Positions 34,195-43,200 of a DNA stretch of 51,569 bases are shown piece after piece. The number at the start of each line of letters is the position of its first letter. Position 1 is the stretch's first letter. The notes beneath the pieces were generated by a model. It did not search any database. It was not told the origin of the DNA and saw only the letters and a list, made by a program, of their open reading frames with translations. Origin of the DNA: an uncultured Lachnospiraceae bacterium. GTDB taxonomy: Bacteria; Bacillota; Clostridia; Lachnospirales; Lachnospiraceae. Location: assembly GCA_910587955.1 (NCBI GenBank), contig CAJUNN010000017.1:1-51569 (forward strand). The letters are read 5' to 3'. Both the position numbers and the translations under genes were made by a program.

Positions 34195-34482
34195 TTACGA
34201 ATCAACCAAAGCCTGAATCGCATACCGGGAAATCTTGAGCACCGTGCTTTTCGCCACTTCTACATTGACGGTCTCCCCTTCCAGGCCTACGACTTTTCCG
34301 TAGATTCCGCCTGCAAACATCACCTGGCTTCCGATCTTCAGCTCTGTATGCACTTCACCTAGAACTTCCCGGCGCTTGCGCACATTTTTGGCTGAGATAA
34401 AGGCAAGAATCAGCCCGATGACTCCCATAACAACCGCCAGCGTCACGCACGTCCAGACAACTACCTCCCAGTTAATACTCAT
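34195..34482 (-). CDS. YajC-like protein in a PTS operon
   Basis: 95 residues: one N-terminal membrane segment (about residues 8-30), a basic stretch (KNVRKRREVLG) and a YajC-type beta domain (LKIGSQVMFAGGIYGKVVGL). YajC normally associates with SecDF at the translocon; this copy is fused into a PTS/AgaS operon rather than sitting next to secDF or tgt. As I recall, streptococcal hyaluronate PTS operons carry a similar yajC-like gene, so it is likely a specialised paralogue. It starts two bases after the IIA stop. Function in sugar uptake is unknown. Confidence 0.82.
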   Translation of the reverse strand: MSINWEVVVWTCVTLAVVMGVIGLILAFISAKNVRKRREVLGEVHTELKIGSQVMFAGGIYGKVVGLEGETVNVEVAKSTVLKISRYAIQALVDS

Positions 34483-34484
34483 GT

Positions 34485-34919
34485 TCAGATCCCATCCTCT
34501 TCTGCATTGTCTTCATGTGCCGCCAGCTCAAACCGGATAATGTAATCCTTTCCGGTGGGAATCAGGGATTCCGCAAAATCCAGAGGCGAATCGAAAGCTC
34601 CCATCATCATGGAACCTTCAATCAGCATGGGAAGATTTGAGCCTGCAATGACCTCAATGGCCTGTTCCGGCCGCGCAAACTTGCACTCTACGGCGCATTT
34701 AAAGGGTGAGCCTCCTGCCAGATCCGAAAGCACCAGAACGCCGTCGCAGCCTTTCAGCTCGTCAAACCCCTTATTCAGGTTCTCCGTCAGGGTCTCCGTG
34801 GAGTGATCCGCCTCAAAGTCCACATAAACAATATTTTCGGTGTTGCCCGTAATCAGCTTTAAGCTGGATCCAAGGCCGGTAGCAAAATGGCCATGGCCGG
34901 TTATCAGTAATCCAATCAT
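34485..34919 (-). CDS. PTS mannose/GalNAc-family IIA component
   Basis: 144 residues. The phosphorylated His is in ITGHGHFATG (residue 9); VLSDLAGGSPF and the C-terminal IPTGKDYIIRFEL fit AgaF/ManX-type IIA. It is the only mannose-family IIA in the window although there are two IIB-IIC-IID sets. It lies between agaS and the yajC-like gene in one transcription unit. Confidence 0.94.
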   Translation of the reverse strand: MIGLLITGHGHFATGLGSSLKLITGNTENIVYVDFEADHSTETLTENLNKGFDELKGCDGVLVLSDLAGGSPFKCAVECKFARPEQAIEVIAGSNLPMLIEGSMMMGAFDSPLDFAESLIPTGKDYIIRFELAAHEDNAEEDGI

Positions 34920-34947
34920 AGCTTTGTTCCTCCTGATATGCTGTATT

Positions 34948-36126
34948 TTATTTCAATGTGTACGGATATAAGGTTACGCCCTTCACCACCCGGTTCACCT
35001 CACCGGTGGGACAAGGATTGTCCGGGGTAATGCCCAGGGACAGGGATTTCAGCACGGCCAGGGTCTGGGCAAACACAATGTAGTCAAAGCCCAGAAGCAC
35101 ATTCTCAAGAGGTGCGCCTGCTTTTATTTCTACCGTATAGTCTACCAGCGCCTTTACCTCCTCGCAGGACGTATTCATCACTGCCACGATGCGGTTTTTC
35201 TTTCTCTGGGGACTCATCTCCTTGATCAGATCCACCTCATATTTGCGGCGGTATTCGTCATCGCTCAGGTACACTACCGTTAGGGTCCGGTCATCAATGA
35301 TGGATTTGGGACCGTGGCGGAAGCCCAGCGGAGAATCGTACATGGTAGCTACTTTTCCGGCCGTCAGCTCCAGCATCTTAAGGGCAGATTCCTGGGAAAC
35401 TCCTTTCAGGGCAATGTTTCCAAGGTATACAATGCGGTTGAAATCAAACTCATCCACAATTTTCTGTGCAATGGGGTAATCATTCTCCAGAAACCGGCTT
35501 CCGGCTGCGCACACCTTGTCAATCTCCGCCGTTATCTCTTCCAGGCGATCCAAGTTGAATGCCAAGTAGGTTGCCATGTACATGTTGGAAAAGCTGGACG
35601 TCATGGCAAAAGACTGGTCATGGGTTTCCGGAGTCAGATTCAGGGCAAAGCAGTTCTTTCTGCCCGCCGCCATCTTGGAAAGGCTCCCCTCATGGTTGCA
35701 GGTTACAAACAGATGATACAAATTCTGGCTTACCACCTCGGCTGCCTCCACGGCTCCGATGGACTCCGGAGAATTGCCGGAACGGCCGAAACTCACCAGA
35801 ATCGTCGGTTTAGTGCGGGAAAGGAAATTCTCCGGCGACGGAACAATGTCCGTGGTGGCGTAGGATTTCACTTTGTAGCTGTACCGCTGATTCAAAGCCT
35901 GGTACAGGGAATTCCCTACAAACTCACTGGTGCCTGCCCCGGTCAGGATGATATCAAAGTCATCCGCCTTCAGAACCTGGTTAAGGAATGCCTGCAGTTC
36001 CTGCCTGCACCCTGCAATCTGGTCACAGGTCTTCTTCCATGTGGAGGGCTGCTGGTAAATCTCGGTCAGCGTAAACTCCGAGGAAGTCTCTTTGCGTTTC
36101 TCTGGAGAAATATCAAAAATATTCAT
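34948..36126 (-). CDS. agaS: AgaS-type galactosamine-6-phosphate deaminase/isomerase
   Basis: 392 residues with two SIS domains (LTGAGTSEFVGNSLYQAL, about residues 60-80; VSFGRSGNSPES; and SALKMLELTAGKVATMYDSP, about 250-270). AgaS converts galactosamine-6-phosphate to tagatose-6-phosphate with release of ammonia in GalNAc and galactosamine catabolism. The genomic context (IIA, YajC downstream; deacetylase and KbaZ divergent) supports that role. The first gene of a three-gene unit behind a candidate promoter. Confidence 0.93.
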   Translation of the reverse strand: MNIFDISPEKRKETSSEFTLTEIYQQPSTWKKTCDQIAGCRQELQAFLNQVLKADDFDIILTGAGTSEFVGNSLYQALNQRYSYKVKSYATTDIVPSPENFLSRTKPTILVSFGRSGNSPESIGAVEAAEVVSQNLYHLFVTCNHEGSLSKMAAGRKNCFALNLTPETHDQSFAMTSSFSNMYMATYLAFNLDRLEEITAEIDKVCAAGSRFLENDYPIAQKIVDEFDFNRIVYLGNIALKGVSQESALKMLELTAGKVATMYDSPLGFRHGPKSIIDDRTLTVVYLSDDEYRRKYEVDLIKEMSPQRKKNRIVAVMNTSCEEVKALVDYTVEIKAGAPLENVLLGFDYIVFAQTLAVLKSLSLGITPDNPCPTGEVNRVVKGVTLYPYTLK

Positions 36127-36179
36127 GGTTTTCGTCCCCCTTGATTTGTGATAAAATATTTCTGAAATAGTATGTCCTC

Positions 36180-36209
36180 ATTATATAGCAGGAAATTCCC
36201 AAAAAACAA
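36180..36209 (-). promoter_or_regulatory. Candidate agaS promoter
   Basis: On the minus strand TTGTTT (36209-36204), 18 bases, TATAAT (36185-36180), about 54 bases before the start. Confidence 0.5.
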
Positions 36210-36269
36210 TACAGGTACTAAAACTGATAATTTTTATAACAAAAAATGCAAATTTATTTTTCCATTCAG

Positions 36270-36278
36270 TGCTATAAT
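36270..36278 (+). promoter_or_regulatory. Extended -10 promoter of the deacetylase gene
   Basis: TGC followed by perfect TATAAT (36273-36278); no clear -35. It lies 41 bases before the start codon. Confidence 0.55.
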
Positions 36279-36318
36279 ACAAATATATATAGAAGTTTTC
36301 AGGACAGGAGGTTTATTC

Positions 36319-37464
36319 ATGTTAATTCAAAGTAAAAAAGTATGGATTGCAGATCAGTTCACCCCTGCCGCCATTGAAATTCAGGACGGCAGAATCACGG
36401 ACATCCTTCCCTATGGGACCCGGACAGCCGATACGGACTATGAAGACCTGCGCATTGTTCCCGGTTTTCTGGACATCCACTGCCACGGCGCCTACGGCTT
36501 CGACACCAACGACGCCAACGAAGAAGGACTCCGCAACTGGACAAAGCATATTTCCGGGGAAGGCGTGACCGCATTCCTGCCTACCACCATTACCCAGAGT
36601 GAGGAAGTCCTCACCAAGGCGGTAGCCAATGTAGCCCAGGTTATGGAAGACGGCTACGAGGGCTCCGAGATTCTGGGCATTCACTTTGAAGGGCCTTATC
36701 TGGACATGGTCTATAAGGGCGCCCAGCCGGAGCAGTTCATTGTGAAACCCACCATCGAGCAGTTCAAGCGCTACCAGGATGCAGCCAAAGGACATATCCG
36801 CTACATCACGATGGCTACGGAGACGGACGAGGATTTTGCCCTGACCCATTACCTGACCGAGAACGGCGTAACCGTCAGCATCGGCCATTCCGCCGCCACC
36901 TTCGACCAGGCTGTTATGGCTTATGCCCACGGCGCCCGTTCCATGACCCATGTATACAACGGCATGACTCCCTTCAATCACCGGGCCAACGGACTGGTAG
37001 GCGCCGCCTACCGCATCCGTACCATGTACGGCGAAATCATCTGCGACGGCAACCATTCCACTACCGCTGCCCTGAACAATTACTTTATGTCCAAAGGACC
37101 GGATTTCGCCATTATGATCTCCGATGCGCTTATGGCAAAAGGCCTTCCCATCGGCAACAAATACATTTTCGGCGGAAACGAAATTCTGATTTACCCGGAC
37201 GGAAGCGCGCACCTGACCTCCACCGGAACTCTGGCAGGCTCCACACTGAAGCTGAACGATGGCCTGCGGATTCTGGTGGAAGAAGCCCTGGTTCCCTTCA
37301 GCTACGCCATTAACTCTTGCACTATCAACCCTGCCCGCTGCATCGGCGCAGACGACCGCAAAGGCCGCATCGGTGTGGGTATGGATGCGGACCTGGTAGT
37401 TCTTGAGAAGGATTACGAAGTTCACCAGACTTACTGCATGGGAAAAGCCCAGCTTTCCAAGTAA
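36319..37464 (+). CDS. nagA: N-acetyl-hexosamine-6-phosphate deacetylase (NagA/AgaA)
   Basis: 381 residues, amidohydrolase fold. Metal and active-site residues are visible: HCH in FLDIHCHGAYG, Glu in HFEGPYLDM, His in SIGHSAAT and THVYNGMTPF, and the catalytic Asp in SDALMAKG. It removes acetate from GlcNAc-6-phosphate or GalNAc-6-phosphate; placement divergent from agaS favours GalNAc-6-phosphate. The ATG at 36319 has AGGAGG seven bases upstream; the upstream extension of the frame is not coding. Confidence 0.94.
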   Translation: MLIQSKKVWIADQFTPAAIEIQDGRITDILPYGTRTADTDYEDLRIVPGFLDIHCHGAYGFDTNDANEEGLRNWTKHISGEGVTAFLPTTITQSEEVLTKAVANVAQVMEDGYEGSEILGIHFEGPYLDMVYKGAQPEQFIVKPTIEQFKRYQDAAKGHIRYITMATETDEDFALTHYLTENGVTVSIGHSAATFDQAVMAYAHGARSMTHVYNGMTPFNHRANGLVGAAYRIRTMYGEIICDGNHSTTAALNNYFMSKGPDFAIMISDALMAKGLPIGNKYIFGGNEILIYPDGSAHLTSTGTLAGSTLKLNDGLRILVEEALVPFSYAINSCTINPARCIGADDRKGRIGVGMDADLVVLEKDYEVHQTYCMGKAQLSK

Positions 37465-37516
37465 AAAAAGCCCTCCCAGGTTTGTACGAGACTAAGAAGA
37501 AAAGAGAGGATTTATC

Positions 37517-38812
37517 ATGAAACATCCAATTCAGGAAATGATGGAAAAACGCAGACAGGGAATCAAATGCGGCATTCCCTCCTACTGCACCGCCAATCCA
37601 CTGGTGCTGGAAACCGTGCTCAAACGGGCAAAAATGCTGGATGCCCCGGTACTCATTGAGGCGACTGCCAACCAGGTAAACCAGTACGGCGGCTACACCG
37701 GAATGCTGCCCGCCGATTTCTATCACATGGTTTCCGAGATGGCGGCAAAGATAGGCGTCCCGGAGTATCATGTCATTCTGGCCGGAGACCATCTGGGCCC
37801 CCTTACCTGGCAGAATCTGCCGGAGAAAGAAGCCATGGAGCGCTCCGTAGAGCTGGTTTACCAGTTCGCCAAAGCCGGCTTCACCAAGATCCACCTGGAT
37901 ACCAGCATGAAGGTAGCCGATGATCCGGAAGGTCTTCTGTCCACCGAGACCATTGCCCGGCGGGGCGCAGAACTTTACAAGGCTTCCATCAAGGGTTACG
38001 AGGAATTGAAAGCCGTAAAACCGGATGCCATCCGACCTGTGTTTGTTATCGGAAGCGAGGTCCCCATTCCGGGCGGCGCCCAGGAAGCAGAAGACTCTTT
38101 GGCTGTCACCAGCCCTGATGCTTTCCGGGATACGGTTGCTACTTACAAGCGTATTTTCCGGGAAGCCGGAATCGAGGACGGCTGGAAAGACGTTGTGGCC
38201 GTAGTGGTGCAGCCCGGTGTAGAATTTGGCGACGATCAGGTATTTCTTTACAGCCGCGAAGCGGCCGTTGAACTCTGTGCTGCCCTGGAAGATTACCCGG
38301 AAGTCTGCTTCGAAGGCCATTCCACCGATTACCAGAGCGCCGACTGCCTGCGGAATATGGTGCAGGACGGCATTGCCATCCTGAAAGTGGGCCCCGCTCT
38401 CACCTACGGCCTGCGGGAAGCCCTCTTCTCTTTAAGCCTTATGGAAAAAGAGCTGGTTCCGGCAGAAAAACGGGCAGACTTTATCGAAACCCTGGAGAAG
38501 GTTATGCTGGACAATCCCGGAAACTGGCAGAAACATTACCACGGAAATGACGAGCAGCTTGCCCTTGCCAGAAAGTACAGCTTCTCTGACCGGGCCCGCT
38601 ATTACATTGGCCAGCCGGAAGTGGTGGAAGCCATGGACAAACTCTTTGCCAACCTGAAAGCGTATCCCATTCCCATGAACATGCTTCACCAGTACATGCC
38701 TCTCTCCTACAATAAAGTGCGCGACGGCCTGATCCCCCTGGATGCCAGAGAATTGGCTATGGACGGAGTGGTAAATTTCGTGCTGGATTATGAATATGCA
38801 GTAACTTTGTAA
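37517..38812 (+). CDS. KbaZ/GatZ-type tagatose-bisphosphate aldolase subunit
   Basis: 431 residues, the usual length of KbaZ/GatZ. Recognisable segments are GIPSYCTANPLVLETVL, EATANQVNQYGGYTG, HVILAGDHLGPLTWQ, IHLDTSMKVADD and the FEGHSTDYQ motif. In enteric bacteria KbaZ/GatZ stabilises the catalytic KbaY/GatY subunit and is not itself a full aldolase; some members have been proposed to be tagatose-6-phosphate kinases, but that is not settled. Neither KbaY nor a tagatose-6-phosphate kinase lies nearby, so the product may partner a distant aldolase. It follows the deacetylase by 52 bases and has AGAGAGGA before the ATG. Confidence 0.9.
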   Translation: MKHPIQEMMEKRRQGIKCGIPSYCTANPLVLETVLKRAKMLDAPVLIEATANQVNQYGGYTGMLPADFYHMVSEMAAKIGVPEYHVILAGDHLGPLTWQNLPEKEAMERSVELVYQFAKAGFTKIHLDTSMKVADDPEGLLSTETIARRGAELYKASIKGYEELKAVKPDAIRPVFVIGSEVPIPGGAQEAEDSLAVTSPDAFRDTVATYKRIFREAGIEDGWKDVVAVVVQPGVEFGDDQVFLYSREAAVELCAALEDYPEVCFEGHSTDYQSADCLRNMVQDGIAILKVGPALTYGLREALFSLSLMEKELVPAEKRADFIETLEKVMLDNPGNWQKHYHGNDEQLALARKYSFSDRARYYIGQPEVVEAMDKLFANLKAYPIPMNMLHQYMPLSYNKVRDGLIPLDARELAMDGVVNFVLDYEYAVTL

Positions 38813-38845
38813 AATTTAGACATTCCTTATCCATAGAAGGCAAAG

Positions 38846-38882
38846 AAAAGAGTTGGCAGAAAATTTCTGTCAACTCTTTTTA
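38846..38882. terminator. Bidirectional terminator
   Basis: AAAAGAGTTGGCAGAAA and TTTCTGTCAACTCTTTT, one wobble, tiny loop, T-run following on both strands between convergent genes. Confidence 0.9.
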
Positions 38883-38894
38883 TACTCTTTTCGC

Positions 38895-40193
38895 TTATCT
38901 CCTTGCCGTGCGGGAAGCTCCCTGGGAATCCGTTCTCCTCCGCCGCCTCTGAGGCGCCTTTCCGTTCTGCTTCCATGCAATCTGCTGTCCCGATCCGGAT
39001 TCCGGCGCATGACGTACCATAGAGGCGCTTTTTTTGTGCCTGGATACAACTGTTTCCTCCCTCAAAGGCCGCTTTGTCTGGGACCTTCTTTCCGGTATTC
39101 CCTCCGTTCTTGGCTTTGCGGGCCGTTTTCTCTCCCGCGTCTCCTCCGGCAGGCGTCTGGCAGGCGGACGTTTGGCGGGCGGACGCTTGGATGCCGGTTT
39201 TCTTTCCGGTATTTCTTCCCAGGGATCTCCGGCCGCCCCGCGGCGTACACTCTTTCGCTTCTTAGGCCTTCCCAGAAGCAAGGCCGCGGAGATTCCTACA
39301 ATCACAAGAACTGCAGCAGCCATCATCCCGACAAATATTTTTGTCCAGACATCCATCTCTATGGCATACAGTTTCTTTTCAAACCCCGATACTCCCTCCG
39401 GAAGCTCCTGTTCCGGATGCGCCGCTTCCTCATCCGGCCCCCCGGAAGCGTTTCCCGTTTCTCCCGGGGATAGACTTTCCGTTCCGCCGCTTTCTTGAGA
39501 CCCGCTCACATGGATTGGTCTCTGCACCCCCTGGGAAGTGTTCCCTCCGTTCTGGCTCTCGGAGCCCAAAGTCACATTTCCCGTATAATTTCCAACCACG
39601 CCCCCCGTCAGGCCGCCGCCCTGGTTCCCCGCCGTTTCATCCGGTCCCTTGGGTGTCTCCGGCACGTTTGCCTGGCCGCCGTCTCCTGTTACCAGGGTAG
39701 CCGTCCCAGGAGCGTTCACTCCCTGCTCCCGCGTGCCGTGGGCAGCGTTTATGGTCTTCAGGCTGTTGGGAACCACCCGCACTGTTGCCGTAGATCCGCT
39801 CCCGGATCCGGATTTTAGAACCACCTTTCCAAGAGGAATATTCGTCCCGCTGTAAAGATTGTGTCCGCCGGAAATGTAAATATTCAGCACTCCGCTCTTG
39901 GGATCGTACCGCTCTTCTTTGACCGCGCTGCCGATTTCCTCGTTAAATTCAAAAGAAACATCCCCGGCTCCGACACTGCCCTGCTTTGCATCTACCTGGA
40001 AACTGAGCTGCAGGGACACCACCCGTTCCCCCTCGTTCACCATTTCCTGCGGCACTTCCAGAGTTACTTCCGCCTCGCTGCCGTCCGCAGACAGGGATAT
40101 GGATTCCTTCGCTCCTGCCCTGGCAGTCAGTACCGTACATGCCAGAACGCAGAGCAGCGGAACTGCCAACAGCCATACTATTTTTTTCTGCAT
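38895..40193 (-). CDS. Membrane-anchored protein with cohesin-like ectodomain and basic tail
   Basis: About 432 residues. A signal peptide (MQKKIVWLLAVPLLCVLACT) is followed by an extracellular beta domain (about residues 35-170) with the alternating pattern of cohesins (VVSLQLSFQVDAKQGS, YDPKSGVLNIYISGGHN, IPLGKVVLKSGSG), then a Gly/Ser/Asn/Pro-rich linker (170-265), one membrane segment (IFVGMMAAAVLVIVGISAALLL, shortened) and a cytoplasmic tail of about 130 residues rich in Arg, Lys and Pro. The ATG at 40193 has GGAGG nine bases upstream. It lies 27 bases downstream of the dockerin-bearing M60 protease in one operon, so it could tether that enzyme. The cohesin call is by pattern, not proven; the tail function is unknown. 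Confidence 0.72.
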   Translation of the reverse strand: MQKKIVWLLAVPLLCVLACTVLTARAGAKESISLSADGSEAEVTLEVPQEMVNEGERVVSLQLSFQVDAKQGSVGAGDVSFEFNEEIGSAVKEERYDPKSGVLNIYISGGHNLYSGTNIPLGKVVLKSGSGSGSTATVRVVPNSLKTINAAHGTREQGVNAPGTATLVTGDGGQANVPETPKGPDETAGNQGGGLTGGVVGNYTGNVTLGSESQNGGNTSQGVQRPIHVSGSQESGGTESLSPGETGNASGGPDEEAAHPEQELPEGVSGFEKKLYAIEMDVWTKIFVGMMAAAVLVIVGISAALLLGRPKKRKSVRRGAAGDPWEEIPERKPASKRPPAKRPPARRLPEETRERKRPAKPRTEGIPERRSQTKRPLREETVVSRHKKSASMVRHAPESGSGQQIAWKQNGKAPQRRRRRTDSQGASRTARR

Positions 40194-40220
40194 CTTCCGC
40201 ATCCTCCCTGCGCATTCATA

Positions 40221-43200
40221 CTAATTCTTTAAGGTAATCGAAGAAAGTGTACCCGGCATCTTCACAAATACAGTATCGCTGACCAGTCTCTGTCCCTCAT
40301 TCGTGAGGGCATGATCCACCCGGTACAATTCTGCCCGCACCTGCTTCGGAAGCGCTGCAGAACCTGCCGTCTTTTCTTCTATCCAGTAAATCCAGGTTCC
40401 TTCCGATGTCTCGCCCAGCATGGCATTGCCGGGATCCGGAGCCAGTATGATCTGGCTGGCCTTTAAGCTGCCCTCTGCATCTATACCGCCTACAATGTCA
40501 CCATTTTCATCGTAAAGCACTACCACATTGTAAGCCGGATTTCCCTTAAAGGTTCCCGTAAACACAATGGAACCCTTGGGAATCTTCCCATTCCCGTAGG
40601 AATAGTCACTGGCCAGTCTGCCGATGGACTGGGATGCCCCGCCGCCCATAAATTCAATGTTGTCCCCGGAGGGGCCGTACAGATCCAGCTCCCCGATGGA
40701 AAGCGTCTCCGCCTGCTGTCCGGATGCCGTCAGCCTTACATACCTGGCATCATAGGTGCAGATCCAGGGATCCGTTCCGTTTTCAAAATAAACCGTTTCG
40801 CTGCCGTCTTTCAGCCGGAAGGTTCCCTTCTTCACCTCACGGTAAACCTTTCCGTCCGTGCTAATCTCAATCTTATAATCGGAAATGGCCTTTCCGCCCC
40901 CGGAAAGCTGATACCGAAGGGCCGATACCTCCGTATTCTGATGGAGTTCCAGAAGCACATAGGGATCTCCGTTCTGGGACGTTCCCGTAAAGATCGTCGT
41001 CTTATCCTGATCGATCATGCGGGCTGCCGCAGATACAGTATCCTGTTCGCAGGGATCCTCCTCCGTGCCGTCCGGCTTGGAATCGTCCTGGGAGGCCATA
41101 TTGGTAGATACGGTCCAGGCCGTCTTGTCCTGAAGCCCGTCTCCCTCAATCTTCACTTCATTGGTGCGGCAGGTATTGGAACGGTACAGGCACTTGTCAA
41201 TGGCTGTCACCTCATAGCGGATCACATGATTGGCCGCAAAAGCCGCCTGATCCGTAAAGGTTTCCGTCTGGGTAAAGCCCGCAATCTCCTTTTTCTCCTG
41301 TCCCTGTTCCAGGAAAACACGGACAATCTCATAGCCCTGCAGCACGCCCTTATCCACAGACGGCGTCATAGTCAGCGTCACTTCACTTCCCTTCACGCTA
41401 GCCTTAGCCGTCACAGCGTTTTTCCCGGAAACTGCCGATGTGCCGCCGTTCCTCATCTCGTACACCCGTGCCGTATCGTCTGCATAATAGATGGCCCGCG
41501 TTTCCGGCTCAAACTGGCTCACGTAGGCAGTTGTCTCTGCGTTTGGCACCATGCCCCATCGCCGGAAAAATTCGCTCAGGTCCCGCTCTGCCGCAGCGCT
41601 TGCAAGGCGCATCAGGTTCTGATCCCGGTCCCCGGGCAGCGTCAGCTTCACACCTTTCGGTGCCGGAGCCAGCCCCGTATCCCTGGCATAGCTGTCCACT
41701 CTGGCAAAGAAGAGATTGTCAAAAATCTCCTGATACGTGCCGTACGTCTTATAGTTATAATCCCGGTCATAGGCCAGGTGAAGCTGCCAGTACATGCCAA
41801 GCTGGGTAAATACGTTACTGGCATAACCGGTAGCACCGGACGTTACTTTCTTAAAGACCTCGGAATACCGGAAGCGTACGCTGTCGTTGGTATCTTTCGC
41901 TTGAGCCAGCACCGAGAAGTAATTATTTGTTACCTCCGCATGGGCATAAGCACCCTGATTGATCTCATGGCCAATCTCATGAGCAATTCCCCAGCCGAAA
42001 TACCGGCCGCTCTGATACTCGCCTTTATCCGTGGAAACTACGGGAACGCTTCCCATCATTCCTTTCGTAGAGTTCCATTCAATACCGATATGATTTCCGG
42101 AGGCATACATAAAGGCTCCTGCGAACATCCGCATATAACGGATATTCAGATATTGGTAAGGCAGATGATTCTTGGCAACGACTCCTCCTTCGGTTCCTTC
42201 TGCAAAAGAATTGGTCAGGCCCTTGTGCTGGTAAAACAAGGTCATCATCCCGTCCATGGCCCGGAGGGAGTTGTCAAGCACCTTCACCGGGTCATTTCCC
42301 AGCCCGGCCCATACCTGGCTGGCCGGAATTGAAAACATCATCTGATCTGTCACAATATCCGTCGAATTTAAAATACAGTTTGCCGGATCGTATTCGTAAT
42401 TCACATGTTTGTTTTCGCTGCCGCCATGCTGTTCCTTATGCAGCCCCTCAATCTCTCCCTGATAGGTCTTTAACTCCTGCACATAAGCCTGTATCCGCCG
42501 GCTGCGCTCTTCCCCGGAAATGCCGTAAAGATTCAGTACGGGATACCGGCTTCCTCCGCTTACGCGGACTGCATACTCATCCCCGGAGTTGTTTCCTGTA
42601 TACTGGACATACAAAGCGCCGCCCTTCTCCTGCTCCAGACTGGAGAGTTTGGGCACCTTAATCTCATTTCTTCCTACTTTGAGCCCCACAGTCTTAAAGA
42701 AACCGCCTGACTCTGCATGATACTGGGTAAACACCAGTTTCAAGCTGGCATTTGCCCCCTCTTTGGCCCCCTTCTTTCCTACATAGACGACCAGGTCCTC
42801 CTCTGCTACCGCCGAGACGCCCAGAGGCTGCCAGCCATTTAGTCCTCCTACAGAGATTCCGGAGTCCCTTGCAGCCGCAATATTGGGATCTATCTGGACC
42901 ACGCCTCCCAGGCTTCCCTCGGCCAGCAGCTTCTTGGCTGCATCCAGTTCTTTCTGAAGGGCTGTCCGATCGGGATGGTACTCGCCGCTCACCGGATCCT
43001 TCGTATCCAGTCTGTCCTGCAGCTCCTGAAGCGTCTTCTCCGTCACATCTTCCCGGAGGGAAATATGCAGATCATCACTGTAAAGCTGATTGATATCCGT
43101 TTCCAGACTGTCATACTCATAAAAACGAATCTCCGAAATAGAAACATTCCAAATAGCCGGATTGTACCTTCCCATGCCCAGCTGGATCTTGGACGCATGA

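Noticed and set aside
36172..36318. Upstream extension of the deacetylase gene to 36172
   Set aside because: The extension is Lys/Asn/Phe-rich, AT-rich promoter DNA; a perfect AGGAGG site sets the start at 36319.
40941..42332. Long plus-strand open frame of 463 codons inside the M60 gene
   Set aside because: It is antisense to the M60 catalytic region, has no ribosome-binding site or family similarity, and follows from the codon pattern of the real gene.
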